Numbered from the stretch's first letter, positions 16,142 through 25,727 are shown. The stretch: 64,000 nt of DNA from Parasalinivibrio latis (GCF_036825535.1 NZ_CP098812.1:2294001-2358000), one strand, 5' to 3'. The notes: a model not told the origin generated them from the sequence alone. A program made the numbers and translations.

Positions 16142-17572
16142 TTAGTTGTTACGAATCCACTCGTCCATATCAGACTTCAGGTTATCAGACTTGGTACCAA
16201 AGATAGCCTGAACACCGCTGCCCGCAACAACAACACCTGCTGCGCCCAGCTTCTTCAGTCCATCCTGGTCAACCTTGTCAACACTCGCTACAGATACACG
16301 CAGACGGGTGATACAAGCGTCAAGGCCAGTGATGTTGTCTTTGCCACCGAAGGCTTCAACCAGGTTCTTCGCCATTTCAGAAGAATCACCAGCAACGGCT
16401 GTGTTCTCTTCTTCGTCTTCACGGCCAGGAGTCTTCAGATCCATTGCCTTGATAACGATACGGAATACGACGTAGTAAATTACTGCGTAAACCAGGCCCA
16501 GTACTACCAACAGACCCATGTGCTTCGCGTTCGGAGACTGAACAACGAAGTCGATGAAACCGTTAGAGAAGGTGTGGCCGTGTACGATACCAAACATGTT
16601 AGTCAGGACATAAGCCAGACCCGCCAGAACCGCGTGGATTGCGTACAATACTGGTGCAATGAACAGGAATGAGAATTCGATTGGTTCGGTGATACCAGTC
16701 AGGAATGAAGTCAGAGCAGCTGAAATCATGATACCTGCAACTTTCGCACGGTTTTCCGGCTTAGCAGAGTGCCAGATAGCGATTGCCGCAGCAGGCAGAC
16801 CGAACATCTTGAACAGGTAACCACCGGCCAGCTGACCGAAGCCATTGCCTGCTTCACGAGATACGTCGTTTGCAGTCAGGAAGCAGGTCATGATGCCGTG
16901 TACAGTTTCGCCTGCCTTGTTAACACAAGTACCGGCTTCGTAGAAGAATGGTACGTTCCAGATGTGGTGCAGACCAAATGGGATCAGTGAACGCTCAACT
17001 ACGCCGTAGATACCGAATGCCAGTACAGGGTTCTGGTTAGCAGCCCAGTCAGAAAATGCACCGATACCGGCACCAATTGGTGGCCAGATGAAAGACAGCA
17101 CGATACCCAGAGCAATTGCACAGAAACCGGTGATGATTGGCACAGCACGCTTACCAGCAAAGAAGCCCAGGTAGTCAGGAAGCTGGATACGGAAGAAACG
17201 GTTAAATGCCCAACCGGCAACAGCACCAACAAGGATACCGCCCAGTACGCCAGTGTCGATGCTATCTACACCGTGTACAGTCGCCATCACTTTCAGGGTT
17301 GCGGTCATGATACCGTAACCAACGATAGCTGACAGGCCAGCTACACCGTCGTTATTAGTGAAACCTAGTGCCACACCTACAGCAAACAGCAGTGCCATTT
17401 GACCGAATACTGAACCACCTGCTTGTTCCATCAGGTGAGAAACAATCTCAGGCATCCAGCTAAAGTTTGCTGCGCCGACGCCCAGCAGAATACCGGCAAC
17501 AGGAAGTACCGATACAGGCAACATGAGTGCCTTACCGACCTTCTGCGCACTTGCAAACAAGTTTTTGAACAT
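16142..17572 (-). CDS. ptsG: Glucose-specific PTS transporter, EIIBC
   Basis: A 476-residue protein, one residue shorter than E. coli PtsG. The N-terminal EIIC membrane domain (about 1-380) includes GITEPIEFSFLF and VERSLIPFGLHHIWN. The C-terminal EIIB domain has the phosphorylation cysteine C420 (GLDACITRLRV). It imports glucose and phosphorylates it to glucose-6-phosphate using phosphate from EIIA-Glc, which is encoded elsewhere. The start has AGGAG at good spacing. It follows tatD in the same order as in E. coli, but a terminator and 400 bp of DNA separate them, so it is probably transcribed separately. Confidence 0.95.
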   Translation of the reverse strand: MFKNLFASAQKVGKALMLPVSVLPVAGILLGVGAANFSWMPEIVSHLMEQAGGSVFGQMALLFAVGVALGFTNNDGVAGLSAIVGYGIMTATLKVMATVHGVDSIDTGVLGGILVGAVAGWAFNRFFRIQLPDYLGFFAGKRAVPIITGFCAIALGIVLSFIWPPIGAGIGAFSDWAANQNPVLAFGIYGVVERSLIPFGLHHIWNVPFFYEAGTCVNKAGETVHGIMTCFLTANDVSREAGNGFGQLAGGYLFKMFGLPAAAIAIWHSAKPENRAKVAGIMISAALTSFLTGITEPIEFSFLFIAPVLYAIHAVLAGLAYVLTNMFGIVHGHTFSNGFIDFVVQSPNAKHMGLLVVLGLVYAVIYYVVFRIVIKAMDLKTPGREDEEENTAVAGDSSEMAKNLVEAFGGKDNITGLDACITRLRVSVASVDKVDQDGLKKLGAAGVVVAGSGVQAIFGTKSDNLKSDMDEWIRNN

Positions 17573-17981
17573 AGTTGTACTCCTAAATGAGTCTTTTTTT
17601 ACAGTCCTGACAGCCTACCCCCGCAGCCTTTTCGTCAGGACCGATGCTTTCTTTGAATTCGAATGAGTTAGCGGCGTCAATATAATTCCCACGTAAAACA
17701 CTGGCTAACCAGTCGTTCGCTTTTGTCGGAAAACCCTAGCCAGATCACACAGCAATCCAGGATGAATTAGCACCAGAAAAAATTAACATCATGTTTTAAA
17801 AGTACTTTTAGCACTTGTGCTCGTGCAGCTCTTTTTGTGAGCACGAACAAAACGGCAGGCTTTTTGTTATTTTATGTATCGAAATAACATTGATTATTTT
17901 TGCCGCACAATTCGGGCAAACGCGGTAAATATAGACGGGAAAACCGAATGGGTGATTTCTATTTTGTGAAAGTTGTAAAAA
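17573..17981. other. ptsG upstream region
   Basis: About 400 bp before ptsG, expected to hold its promoter and leader. A TCGTGC/GCACGA inverted repeat occurs at 17821-17846. TGTGA half sites are present but no convincing full CRP palindrome. No gene or RNA could be supported. Confidence 0.35.
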
Positions 17982-18001
17982 TGGGAAGCCTTGGCTCCCC
18001 A
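17982..18001 (-). terminator. Terminator after tatD
   Basis: On the minus strand TGGGGAGCC pairs with GGCTTCCCA around AA (one G-T pair), followed by five T. It lies directly after the tatD stop and would end the pabC-to-tatD operon before ptsG. Confidence 0.8.
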
Positions 18002-18012
18002 CTTGTTAACAT

Positions 18013-18789
18013 TTAAGCTTTTGCACTCGAAAAAAGTCTGAAGAAGTTTTCGCTTGTTGCTGCCATCATTGTTTCTACAGATTCACCACGCAACATTGCT
18101 ATGTATTCAACGACTTCTCGTACATAGGCTGGCTGGTTTTGTTTCCCACGGTATGGAACAGGAGCCAGGTATGGCGAATCAGTCTCTACCAGAAGGCGGT
18201 CAAGCGGTACTCTGGCGGCAACGTCTTTCAATGCCGTAGCTTTGTTGAATGTTACAATGCCAGAAACGGAGATATAGAACCCAAGCGCCATCGCTTGCTC
18301 TGCCATATCCCAGCTTTCTGTAAAACAGTGCAGCACGCCGCCAACCTTTTCCGCACCTTCTTCACGAAGGATACGGATAGTATCTTCCCTCGCCTCGCGA
18401 GTGTGAATAATCAGCGGCTTGCCAAGTTCCACTGCAATACGGACATGTTCACGGAATATATCCTGCTGAGCCTGTGCAAGTTCTGGCTGGTAATGATAAT
18501 CCAACCCAGTTTCACCTATAGCAACGACCCGCTCATCTGCGACAAGCTCACGAAGTTTCTCTGCATCAAACCCTTGCTCAATATCCAGCGGATGTACTCC
18601 ACAGGAAGCGAACACATTTTCAAAAGGACGGATTTTTTCCATCATTGCCGGGAAATCGCGCAGTGTTACGCCAACAGACAGGAAGTGTGTCACTCCCCTC
18701 TCCTGCGCCTTATGGATAACATCGGCTACGTCAGCATGGAGAGACGTATAATCCAGTTTATCCAGATGGCAATGTGAATCGACTAACAA
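18013..18789 (-). CDS. TatD-family metal-dependent hydrolase (YcfH)
   Basis: TIM-barrel metal-dependent DNase family, 258 residues. Metal ligands are visible: DSHCHLD at the N-terminus, GETGLDYH (about 90), HTREA (about 129), LHCFTES and VETDSPYLAP (about 205). Family members have 3'-5' exonuclease or D-aminoacyl-tRNA deacylase activity; the role of YcfH is not settled. A longer frame starts with GTG at 18807, but a perfect GGAGGT lies inside that extension, 5 nt before a TTG at 18789. Starting there gives the usual N-terminus (MLVDSHCHL). Last gene of the pabC-mltG-tmk-holB-tatD operon. Confidence 0.9.
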   Translation of the reverse strand: MLVDSHCHLDKLDYTSLHADVADVIHKAQERGVTHFLSVGVTLRDFPAMMEKIRPFENVFASCGVHPLDIEQGFDAEKLRELVADERVVAIGETGLDYHYQPELAQAQQDIFREHVRIAVELGKPLIIHTREAREDTIRILREEGAEKVGGVLHCFTESWDMAEQAMALGFYISVSGIVTFNKATALKDVAARVPLDRLLVETDSPYLAPVPYRGKQNQPAYVREVVEYIAMLRGESVETMMAATSENFFRLFSSAKA

Positions 18790-18811
18790 ACCTACCTCCG
18801 TCGTCACTTAG

Positions 18812-19780
18812 TTAAACCGGCTGGCGAAAGGCCAACAGCCAGTTACTTATTAAGAGTTCATCATTCAAGCCGGTATGGGTTCGAAGTTGTTTCTGCACCT
18901 TGTTCAACTCCCGGCTCTGCGCCATCAGTACAGATGGCTTTATCATTCCAGCATTGTTCTTCAGTTCTGCAGCCTTGTCACAATGAACCAAGCTGTCAGA
19001 TACTCCATTCTGAGTTTTTGCCAGATCAACCAGCCAGAAACTTATCCAACCTAAGGCTTTCTTGTCTGAGTCCAGGATATGTTTAACAACGGCAAACATA
19101 TCCTGCCCTGACTGCAAATACTGGGAAAACGCTTCGATGCAGGCATGGTGGACTTTGTCGTCGCCATTTTCAAGGAAAGCTTTTGCTGCCAGCGGTGCAC
19201 CTCGGTTAAGCCTGATCACTTGTTTGGAAACGCTTTGCTTCAATGACATCTCAAGCCAGTTTTTTACCGTTTCTTCATCAGGTAATGGCAACGTCCACTT
19301 GTTACAACGGCTGACAATGGTGGGCAGCAAAGAGGAAAGTGAGCTTGCAGTCAGGATGAAGTAGCAGTTTGCCGGTGGCTCTTCAAGCGTTTTCAAAAGC
19401 GCATTGGCTGCCGCTTCCCCCATCTTGTCAGCACCATCAATCAGGATGATGCGGGCTCCGCCAAGCTGTGAGGTTTCAGTCGCCCATCGGTTACTTTCCC
19501 GAACCCGGTCCACACCGATTTGCTTGCCATCGATAGGTTCCAGTAAATGAAAGTCTGCGTGGGTGCCAGCAGCAAACAGGTTACAACCATGGCACTGTCC
19601 ACACGGCTCTTCGTCCAAATTAAGGCAGAGCAATGTTTTGGCCAACTGCTCTGCAAGTGCCCGTCGGCCACTCCCCTCAGGTGCAGTAATCAAAATAGCG
19701 TGGTGCAGACGCCCCTGTCCCAGCAGCGATTGCCACTTTGACCAGGTACCCTGATGCCACGGATACAGGTGATTATGCAT
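18812..19780 (-). CDS. holB: DNA polymerase III subunit delta'
   Basis: Clamp-loader subunit of the replicative polymerase, 322 residues. The AAA+ N-terminal part has a degenerate P-loop (APEGSGRRALAE), as expected because delta' does not hydrolyse ATP. A four-cysteine zinc module follows (CLNLDEEPCGQCHGC). The sensor region contains ILIDGADKMGEAAANALLKTLEEPP and TIVSRC. The start overlaps the tmk 3' end by 8 nt. Order tmk-holB-tatD matches E. coli. Confidence 0.94.
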   Translation of the reverse strand: MHNHLYPWHQGTWSKWQSLLGQGRLHHAILITAPEGSGRRALAEQLAKTLLCLNLDEEPCGQCHGCNLFAAGTHADFHLLEPIDGKQIGVDRVRESNRWATETSQLGGARIILIDGADKMGEAAANALLKTLEEPPANCYFILTASSLSSLLPTIVSRCNKWTLPLPDEETVKNWLEMSLKQSVSKQVIRLNRGAPLAAKAFLENGDDKVHHACIEAFSQYLQSGQDMFAVVKHILDSDKKALGWISFWLVDLAKTQNGVSDSLVHCDKAAELKNNAGMIKPSVLMAQSRELNKVQKQLRTHTGLNDELLISNWLLAFRQPV

Positions 19781-20399
19781 GTGTTAACCAGGATTCAAGT
19801 GCTGTTTGAATGGAATAGCCCACTTCATCAATGGTCCGGCTCGCATCGATAACTATCACGCTGTCATCTTCTGCCGCCATCTCCAGGTAACGTGTACGGG
19901 TTCGTTGGAAAAATGCCAGCTGCATCTGCTCAATCCTGTCCAGCTCCCCTCGGGCTCTTGCTCGGTTCAAGCCGATTTCAGGGTCAATGTCCATATACAA
20001 AGTCAGGGCAGGTTTGAAATCACCCAGCACCATATCGCGCATGTTTTGCATCAGTGTTTTGTCGATACCACGACCACCACCCTGGTAAGCCTGGGAAGAC
20101 ATATCATGGCGATCACCAACAACCCACTTCCCTTCAGACAGTGCCGGTTTGATGACATTCTCTACCAATTGTGACCGGGCTGCATAAAGCAGCAGCAGTT
20201 CAGCCATGTCAGTTAACGGCTCGTCCGGATGGCCTTCCTTAACCAGTGAACGCATTTTTTCTGCAAGTGGCGTCCCGCCCGGTTCACGGGTGGTAACAAC
20301 ATTTTCAATACCATTGGCTTTCAGCGTATCCAGTACACGCTTAATCGCAGTAGACTTCCCGGCACCTTCAAGGCCTTCAATAACAATAAACTGGCTCAT
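19773..20399 (-). CDS. tmk: Thymidylate kinase
   Basis: A 208-residue P-loop kinase converting dTMP to dTDP. Walker A is GLEGAGKST at residues 8-16, the DR(Y/H) motif appears as VVGDRHDMSSQAYQGGGR, and the TREPGGTPLAE motif is present. The LID segment RARARGELDRIE matches bacterial type II enzymes. The start codon overlaps the mltG stop (TAATG). Essential for DNA precursor supply. Confidence 0.96.
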   Translation of the reverse strand: MSQFIVIEGLEGAGKSTAIKRVLDTLKANGIENVVTTREPGGTPLAEKMRSLVKEGHPDEPLTDMAELLLLYAARSQLVENVIKPALSEGKWVVGDRHDMSSQAYQGGGRGIDKTLMQNMRDMVLGDFKPALTLYMDIDPEIGLNRARARGELDRIEQMQLAFFQRTRTRYLEMAAEDDSVIVIDASRTIDEVGYSIQTALESWLTHA

Positions 20400-21412
20400 T
20401 ACTGGTTTCTTAACTTCTTCAGATAGGCGCGTACAGCACGGTTGTGTTCTGTCAGTGTTTTGGAGAACTTATGCCCACCGTCGCCATTCGCAACAAAATA
20501 ATAGTAAGGGGTCTTGTCCGGATTTGCCGCGGCCTCTATGGATGCTTTCCCTGGCATCGCGATAGGTGTCGGCGGTAGACCGAAAATGACATAGGTGTTG
20601 TACGGAGTGGGTGTCCGCAGATCTTTCTTACGGATATTTCCGTCATATTTGTCACCCATACCGTAAATCACTGTCGGATCTGTCTGCAGGCGCATTCTTT
20701 TGTGGAGGCGGTTAACAAAGACAGAAGCAACCTGTTCACGTTCACTGTCGATAGCAGTCTCTTTTTCGATTATTGATGCCAGCGTCAACAGTTCATATGG
20801 TGTTTCAATTGGCACAGATTTATTACGTGCCCCCCACGCATCATCCAGCACATCCTCCAACTGTCTGTGAGCACGTTTTAAAATGCTAAGGTCTGTATCA
20901 CCGGCAACGTAATGGTAGGTTTCAGGCAGAAGCAGTCCTTCCAGCTTTTCATGATCCGCACCAATCGCTTTGGCGATTTCCGCCTCTGACAATTCAGTTG
21001 TCTTGTGAACCAGCTTAGGGGCTTTATTCAGTGCTACTCGCCATTCACTGAAGCGGCTTCCTTCAACGAAGGTAATACTGAACTGGTGTTGCTTGCCGTT
21101 TACCAATTGGGAAAATACGCCAGCTACAGTCAGGCCTGGTTCTATCAGGAAGGTACCAGCCTTAACCTGAGTGACTGACGGGTCAATATGGGGAAGCCAG
21201 CGTGCCCAGTCAGAGGAAGGTATTACACCATCGCGCACCAGAAGACGGGTAACAGAGTGATAATTGGCACCACTGGGAATGGTAACCAACTGGGCAACAT
21301 TCTGGGGAGAAGGTGCATTTTTATAATTGATCACCTGCTGGTAAGCCCAGTAAGCCCCACCGGCAGCAGCGACCGCTAACAACAAAATAGCGAATAAAGC
21401 TTTTTTCAGCAC
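20399..21412 (-). CDS. mltG: Endolytic murein transglycosylase MltG (YceG)
   Basis: A 337-residue inner-membrane protein. It has a short cytoplasmic N-terminus, one membrane anchor (LFAILLLAVAAAGGAYWAY) and a periplasmic YceG domain with a LysM-like subdomain. The catalytic region LTLASIIEKETAIDSER contains the invariant Glu, followed by VASVFVNRL and LQTDPTVIYG. It cleaves nascent glycan strands and is thought to end their polymerisation. It starts with GTG, overlapping the end of pabC by 7 nt. Confidence 0.95.
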   Translation of the reverse strand: MLKKALFAILLLAVAAAGGAYWAYQQVINYKNAPSPQNVAQLVTIPSGANYHSVTRLLVRDGVIPSSDWARWLPHIDPSVTQVKAGTFLIEPGLTVAGVFSQLVNGKQHQFSITFVEGSRFSEWRVALNKAPKLVHKTTELSEAEIAKAIGADHEKLEGLLLPETYHYVAGDTDLSILKRAHRQLEDVLDDAWGARNKSVPIETPYELLTLASIIEKETAIDSEREQVASVFVNRLHKRMRLQTDPTVIYGMGDKYDGNIRKKDLRTPTPYNTYVIFGLPPTPIAMPGKASIEAAANPDKTPYYYFVANGDGGHKFSKTLTEHNRAVRAYLKKLRNQ

Positions 21413-22218
21413 AAATGTAATTCCGAATTAACCGCATCTAATGCAAAGCGTTCAGTATATACGGTTTGGCCCAGTCGATTAACTGGAACCCGCTCCATCA
21501 AGGCGTTAGTGATGAAAACCTCATCAGCTCCATATATTACCTCAACCGGACAAAGCACCTCCTTCACTTCATACCCCAGCCGATCCAGGATAGATATCAC
21601 TTCTGCTCGCATGACACCTTTAACCCCAGCTTTACTGAGTTCTGGCGTGTACACTGTATTTTCTTTTCGCCAGAAGATATTTGAAGCCGATGTTTCAACC
21701 ACATTACCTTCAAGATCTGTGACGATCGCATCCTGTTCAGCCATACCCTTAATAGCATTTTTTACCATCACCTGTTCGAGACGGTTAAGGTGCTTTATTC
21801 CAGCAAGCACAGACCAACCCAGTTGAAATGGGCACAAACCCAGCTCAATGCCGTTTTTCTGCCAATCCTCATAGTGGACTGGCCAGGCAGACTGGGACAC
21901 GATAATGGTTGGACATTCACAACCTTCCGGGCTGTACCCCCTTCCGCCGCTGCCCCGGGTGATCACTAATTTAAGCACTTGTTTGCCAGAAACCGCCGCA
22001 ATTGAGCGGTGCAAGTGCTGGAACAAGCCGCGTACATCCACATTCGGGATAGCCAATACGTCAAGTGAATCTGTCATACGATCCTGGTGACGCTTAAACA
22101 GGTTGATCTGCCCATTTTCCACCAGCATGGTGGTAAAGCATCCGTCCCCGTAATTCACGCCGCGATCTGATACAGAAAGGCTTTGACCGTCAGTATCAGC
22201 CCAAATGACGTTTTCCAT
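21406..22218 (-). CDS. pabC: Aminodeoxychorismate lyase
   Basis: A 270-residue fold-type IV PLP enzyme converting 4-amino-4-deoxychorismate to p-aminobenzoate and pyruvate for folate synthesis. Visible family features are DRGVNYGDGCFTT near residue 20, the PLP-lysine region AGIKHLNRLEQV (about 140), TDLEGNVVETSASNIFW and EVFITNALMERVPV. It is the first gene of the pabC-mltG-tmk-holB-tatD unit and is separated from fabF by a terminator. Confidence 0.94.
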   Translation of the reverse strand: MENVIWADTDGQSLSVSDRGVNYGDGCFTTMLVENGQINLFKRHQDRMTDSLDVLAIPNVDVRGLFQHLHRSIAAVSGKQVLKLVITRGSGGRGYSPEGCECPTIIVSQSAWPVHYEDWQKNGIELGLCPFQLGWSVLAGIKHLNRLEQVMVKNAIKGMAEQDAIVTDLEGNVVETSASNIFWRKENTVYTPELSKAGVKGVMRAEVISILDRLGYEVKEVLCPVEVIYGADEVFITNALMERVPVNRLGQTVYTERFALDAVNSELHLC

Positions 22219-22251
22219 TCGCCACCTCGAAAATCGGATAAAGAGATAAAA

Positions 22252-22291
22252 AAATAGCCCGGCAGCTATAAACTTAGCTACCGGGCTATTT
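22252..22291 (-). terminator. Rho-independent terminator after fabF
   Basis: A long stem (AAATAGCCCGG / CCGGGCTATTT, continued by AGCTA / TAGCT) with a T run on the minus strand. It separates fabF from pabC. Confidence 0.88.
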
Positions 22292-22307
22292 AGTGTATCA
22301 AACTGGC

Positions 22308-23546
22308 TTAGATTTTCTTGAAAATCAGAGAGCCGTTGGTACCACCGAAGCCGAATGAGTTACACAGTGCATACTCAATGTTGACCTGACGCGCTTCATT
22401 TGGCACGTAATCAAGGTCGCAGCCCTCACCTGGATTTTCCAGGTTAATGGTTGGTGGTACAGCCTGATCAATCAGGGTCATAGCAGTGATGATTGCCTCT
22501 ACCGAACCGGCAGCACCCAGAAGGTGGCCTGTCATAGACTTGGTAGAAGAAACCATTACTTTGCTGGCAGCATCACCAAAGGCACGTTTAACGCCCTTGG
22601 TTTCCGCTACGTCACCTGCAGGAGTTGACGTACCGTGTGCATTAACATAGCCAATCTTGTCAGCAGAGATGCCAGCATCGCGCATTGCAGCTTCCATAGC
22701 CAGCGCGCCGCCTGAGCCGTCTTCACTTGGTGAGGTCATGTGGTAAGCGTCACCACTCATACCAAAGCCAACCAGCTCACAGTAAATCTTTGCACCACGC
22801 GCTTTAGCGTGTTCGTACTCTTCCAGTACCATCATACCGGCGCCATCGCCCAGTACGAAGCCGTCACGATCGCGATCCCAAGGACGCGAAGCCGCCTCTG
22901 GGTTGTCGTTACGGGTAGAAAGTGCTTTAGCAGCGGCAAAACCACCCACACCCAGTGGCGTAGATGCTTTTTCTGCACCACCGGCAACCATCACGTCAGC
23001 GTCACCGTATGCAATCATACGTGCAGCGTGACCGATGTTGTGAAGGCCAGTTGTACATGCTGTAGAAATCGTAATATTTGGACCACGCAGACCGTGCATG
23101 ATAGACAGGTGGCCAGCGATCATGTTCACGATGGTTGAAGGCACAAAAAATGGGCTGATCTTACGAGGACCCTTTTCAAGCAGAGCCTGATGGTTTGATT
23201 CGATAAGACCCAGACCACCGATACCAGAACCGATAGCGACACCCATACGGTGTGCGTTTTCTTCTGTTGATTCAATGCCGGAGTCTTTCAGAGCCTGGAC
23301 ACCTGCCGCAACGCCGTACTGGATGAACAGGTCCATCTTACGGGCGTCTTTCTTAGACATGTACTCTTCGGCGTTAAAGTCTTTAACCATACCGGCAAAG
23401 CGGGTGGCAAAATCAGTGGTATCAAAGTGATCAATCAGGCTGATACCGCTTTGACCTGCCAGCAACGCTTTCCATGATTCTTCCACGGTATTGCCGACAG
23501 GCGACAGCATACCCATGCCAGTGACAACAACTCGACGGTTAGACAC
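22308..23546 (-). CDS. fabF: Beta-ketoacyl-ACP synthase II
   Basis: A 412-residue condensing enzyme that extends acyl-ACP with malonyl-ACP. The Cys-His-His triad is C164 (STACTTGLHN), H304 (NAHGTSTPAGD) and H341 (SMTGHLLGAAG). A GTG start at 23546 is chosen: CGGAGA lies 8 nt upstream and the product begins MSNRRVVVTGMG like E. coli FabF (413 residues). The ATG 27 nt upstream would add nine unconserved residues and has no ribosome site. It follows acpP, with an attenuator-like hairpin between them. Confidence 0.96.
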   Translation of the reverse strand: MSNRRVVVTGMGMLSPVGNTVEESWKALLAGQSGISLIDHFDTTDFATRFAGMVKDFNAEEYMSKKDARKMDLFIQYGVAAGVQALKDSGIESTEENAHRMGVAIGSGIGGLGLIESNHQALLEKGPRKISPFFVPSTIVNMIAGHLSIMHGLRGPNITISTACTTGLHNIGHAARMIAYGDADVMVAGGAEKASTPLGVGGFAAAKALSTRNDNPEAASRPWDRDRDGFVLGDGAGMMVLEEYEHAKARGAKIYCELVGFGMSGDAYHMTSPSEDGSGGALAMEAAMRDAGISADKIGYVNAHGTSTPAGDVAETKGVKRAFGDAASKVMVSSTKSMTGHLLGAAGSVEAIITAMTLIDQAVPPTINLENPGEGCDLDYVPNEARQVNIEYALCNSFGFGGTNGSLIFKKI

Positions 23547-23606
23547 GATGATTTTCTCCGGGAAAAAATTCAATGAAAAATGTAGCAGAAACTATAAATA
23601 AAGTTC

Positions 23607-23628
23607 AGGCGGCCATGAAGGGCCGCCT
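23607..23628 (-). terminator. GC-rich hairpin between acpP and fabF
   Basis: Stem AGGCGGCC / GGCCGCCT with a 6-nt loop, followed on the minus strand by a weakly T-rich stretch. It probably acts as a partial terminator or processing site that keeps acpP mRNA more abundant than fabF. Confidence 0.65.
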
Positions 23629-23641
23629 GGAGGGATTCGAC

Positions 23642-23878
23642 TTATTCAGACGCGTTAACGATGTAGTCGATAGCAGCTTGAACAGTAGTGATCTTTTCTG
23701 CTTCTTCGTCAGGAATCTCAGTGTCGAACTCTTCTTCCAGAGCCATAACCAGCTCTACAGTGTCCAGAGAGTCAGCGCCCAGATCATCAACGAAAGATGC
23801 TTCGTTCTTCACTTCTGCTTCGTCAACACCCAGTTGTTCAACAATGATTTTCTTTACGCGTTCTTCGATAGTGCTCAT
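23642..23878 (-). CDS. acpP: Acyl carrier protein
   Basis: A 78-residue acidic four-helix protein. S37 in GADSLDTVEL is the 4'-phosphopantetheine attachment site. It carries acyl chains for the Fab enzymes encoded around it. AAAGGA precedes the ATG. The 155-bp gap before it contains a probable promoter, matching the high separate expression of acpP known in other bacteria. Confidence 0.97.
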   Translation of the reverse strand: MSTIEERVKKIIVEQLGVDEAEVKNEASFVDDLGADSLDTVELVMALEEEFDTEIPDEEAEKITTVQAAIDYIVNASE

Positions 23879-23922
23879 CTTTATACTATTCCTTTTACAT
23901 TCGCATTTGCGACTTGAAGTGT

Positions 23923-23950
23923 AGTTTATTCATTAGCGCCCAAGTTGCAA
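23923..23950 (-). promoter_or_regulatory. Probable acpP promoter
   Basis: On the minus strand TTGCAA (23950-23945) and TAAACT (23928-23923) are separated by 16 bp, about 45 bp upstream of the acpP start in the longest gap of the fab cluster. Match is moderate. Confidence 0.5.
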
Positions 23951-24033
23951 CACCCGAACTTCTGGTCAAACCACAATTTGGCTCAAAATTAGCCGAAATT
24001 TGATGCAAATCATCCGATGTTGCAACAGTTCGC

Positions 24034-24768
24034 TTAGACCATGTACATGCCGCCATTAACGTGAAGCGTTTCACCAGTAATATAGGCAGCTTCATCAGAA
24101 GCAAGGAACGCAACAGCTGCTGCAATTTCGCGCGGATCACCCAAGCGACCTGCAGGAACTTGTGCCAGAGTAGCGGCTCGTTGGTCATCATTCAATGCTT
24201 TAGTCATATCGGTTTCGATAAAGCCAGGCGCAACAGTGTTAACTGTGATGCCACGCGATGCAACTTCACGCGCCATTGACTTGGTAAAGCCAATCACACC
24301 AGCCTTCGCTGCAGCATAGTTTACCTGGCCTGCGTTACCCATGGTGCCAACAACGGAACCGATGTTAACGATACGACCATTACGTTTTTTCATCATGGCG
24401 CGCATAACGGCTTTTGACATACGGAAAATCGGTGTCAGGTTGGTATCCAGGATATCCTGCCACTCGTCTTCTTTCATACGCATCATGAGGTTGTCACGGG
24501 TGATACCGGCGTTGTTAACCAGGATATCAACGTCACCAAATTGTTCTTTGATGGCTTTCATCACCGCTTCAATTGATTCGACGTCGGTAACGTTCAGCAC
24601 CATACCGGCACCGTTCTCACCCAGATAATCACTGATAGCCTGAGCGCCATTTTCGCTGGTTGCTGTACCAACAACTTTAGCTCCACGCTCAACAAGCAGT
24701 TCAGCAATAGCGCGGCCAATTCCACGGCTCGCACCGGTTACAAGGGCAATTTTACCTTGCAGGTTCAT
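24034..24768 (-). CDS. fabG: 3-oxoacyl-ACP reductase
   Basis: A 244-residue NADPH-dependent short-chain reductase, the same length as E. coli FabG. The cofactor loop is TGASRGIGRAIA, the NNAG motif is in LVNNAGITRDN, and the catalytic residues are in NIGSVVGTMGNAGQVNYAAAKAG (Ser, Tyr, Lys). The second ATG (24768) is chosen because AAGGA is 6 nt upstream and the product starts MNLQGKIALVTG; an ATG two codons earlier abuts the ribosome site. Confidence 0.96.
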   Translation of the reverse strand: MNLQGKIALVTGASRGIGRAIAELLVERGAKVVGTATSENGAQAISDYLGENGAGMVLNVTDVESIEAVMKAIKEQFGDVDILVNNAGITRDNLMMRMKEDEWQDILDTNLTPIFRMSKAVMRAMMKKRNGRIVNIGSVVGTMGNAGQVNYAAAKAGVIGFTKSMAREVASRGITVNTVAPGFIETDMTKALNDDQRAATLAQVPAGRLGDPREIAAAVAFLASDEAAYITGETLHVNGGMYMV

Positions 24769-24785
24769 AATCATTCCTTTTTTGG

Positions 24786-25709
24786 TTATTTCGCTGCGTC
24801 AAACGTCGCGGGATCATTTACAGCAACTGAATCCAGACCTTTGCTGATGCGCTTGGTCAGACCGGTAAGCACTTTACCTGGGCCCATTTCAATCAGTTTT
24901 TCAACACCGTCTGCGGCCATCTTCTCAACAGTCTCAGTCCAACGAACTGGGCTGTACAACTGGCGAACCAGTGCATCTTTGATGGCTGCAGGGTCAGTAG
25001 CTTCAACAACGTCAACGTTGTTGATTACCGGGAATGCAGGCGCACTGAACTGGAGGTTATCAAGGGCAACAGCCAGTTTTTCTGCAGCAGGCTTCATCAA
25101 TGCACAATGGGAAGGCACAGATACTGGCAGAGGCAGTGCACGTTTGGCACCGGCTTCTTTACACAGTACGTTTGCGCGCTCAACCGCATCTTTGGCACCG
25201 GCAATAACGACCTGGCCAGGAGAGTTGAAGTTAACCGGAGAGACAACTTCGCCCTGCGCTGCTTCTTCACACGCTTTAGCAATAGCGTCGTTATCCAGAC
25301 CGATAATGGCAGACATCGCACCTGTACCCGCAGGTACCGCTTCTTGCATCAGTTGGCCACGCAGCTCAACCAGTTTAACGGCTTCTTTAAAATCGATAAC
25401 ACCGGCACAAACCAGTGCAGAGTATTCACCCAGGCTGTGACCAGCAAATACAGCTGGTTGCTCGCTGCCTTCTTGCTGCCACACACGCCAGATGGCGACT
25501 GAAGCCGTCAGTAGGGCTGGCTGAGTGCGGTGAGTTTGGTTCAGTTCTTCTGCCGGGCCGTTTTGTACCAGAGCCCACAGATCGTAACCCAGTGCTTCAG
25601 ATGCCTCTGCAAATGTTTCAGTAACCACCGGATATTGCGCAGCCAGCTCAGCCAGCATACCTACGCTTTGAGACCCCTGACCGGGGAAAACCATCGCAAA
25701 CTTAGCCAT
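24786..25709 (-). CDS. fabD: Malonyl-CoA:ACP transacylase
   Basis: A 307-residue acyltransferase that loads malonyl groups on ACP. The nucleophile is S92 in AGHSLGEYSAL, the oxyanion motif is FPGQGSQSVGML at the N-terminus, and the catalytic His is in SVPSHCALM (about 201). It lies between fabH and fabG with 17-18-nt gaps on each side, in the conserved order. Confidence 0.96.
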   Translation of the reverse strand: MAKFAMVFPGQGSQSVGMLAELAAQYPVVTETFAEASEALGYDLWALVQNGPAEELNQTHRTQPALLTASVAIWRVWQQEGSEQPAVFAGHSLGEYSALVCAGVIDFKEAVKLVELRGQLMQEAVPAGTGAMSAIIGLDNDAIAKACEEAAQGEVVSPVNFNSPGQVVIAGAKDAVERANVLCKEAGAKRALPLPVSVPSHCALMKPAAEKLAVALDNLQFSAPAFPVINNVDVVEATDPAAIKDALVRQLYSPVRWTETVEKMAADGVEKLIEMGPGKVLTGLTKRISKGLDSVAVNDPATFDAAK

Positions 25710-25727
25710 TGAATAAATCCTGTTTAG

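Noticed and set aside
17808..18002. A 64-codon minus-strand frame with four cysteines between ptsG and tatD
   Set aside because: It overlaps the tatD terminator hairpin, has no convincing ribosome site and no recognisable domain; the region is better explained as the ptsG leader and promoter.
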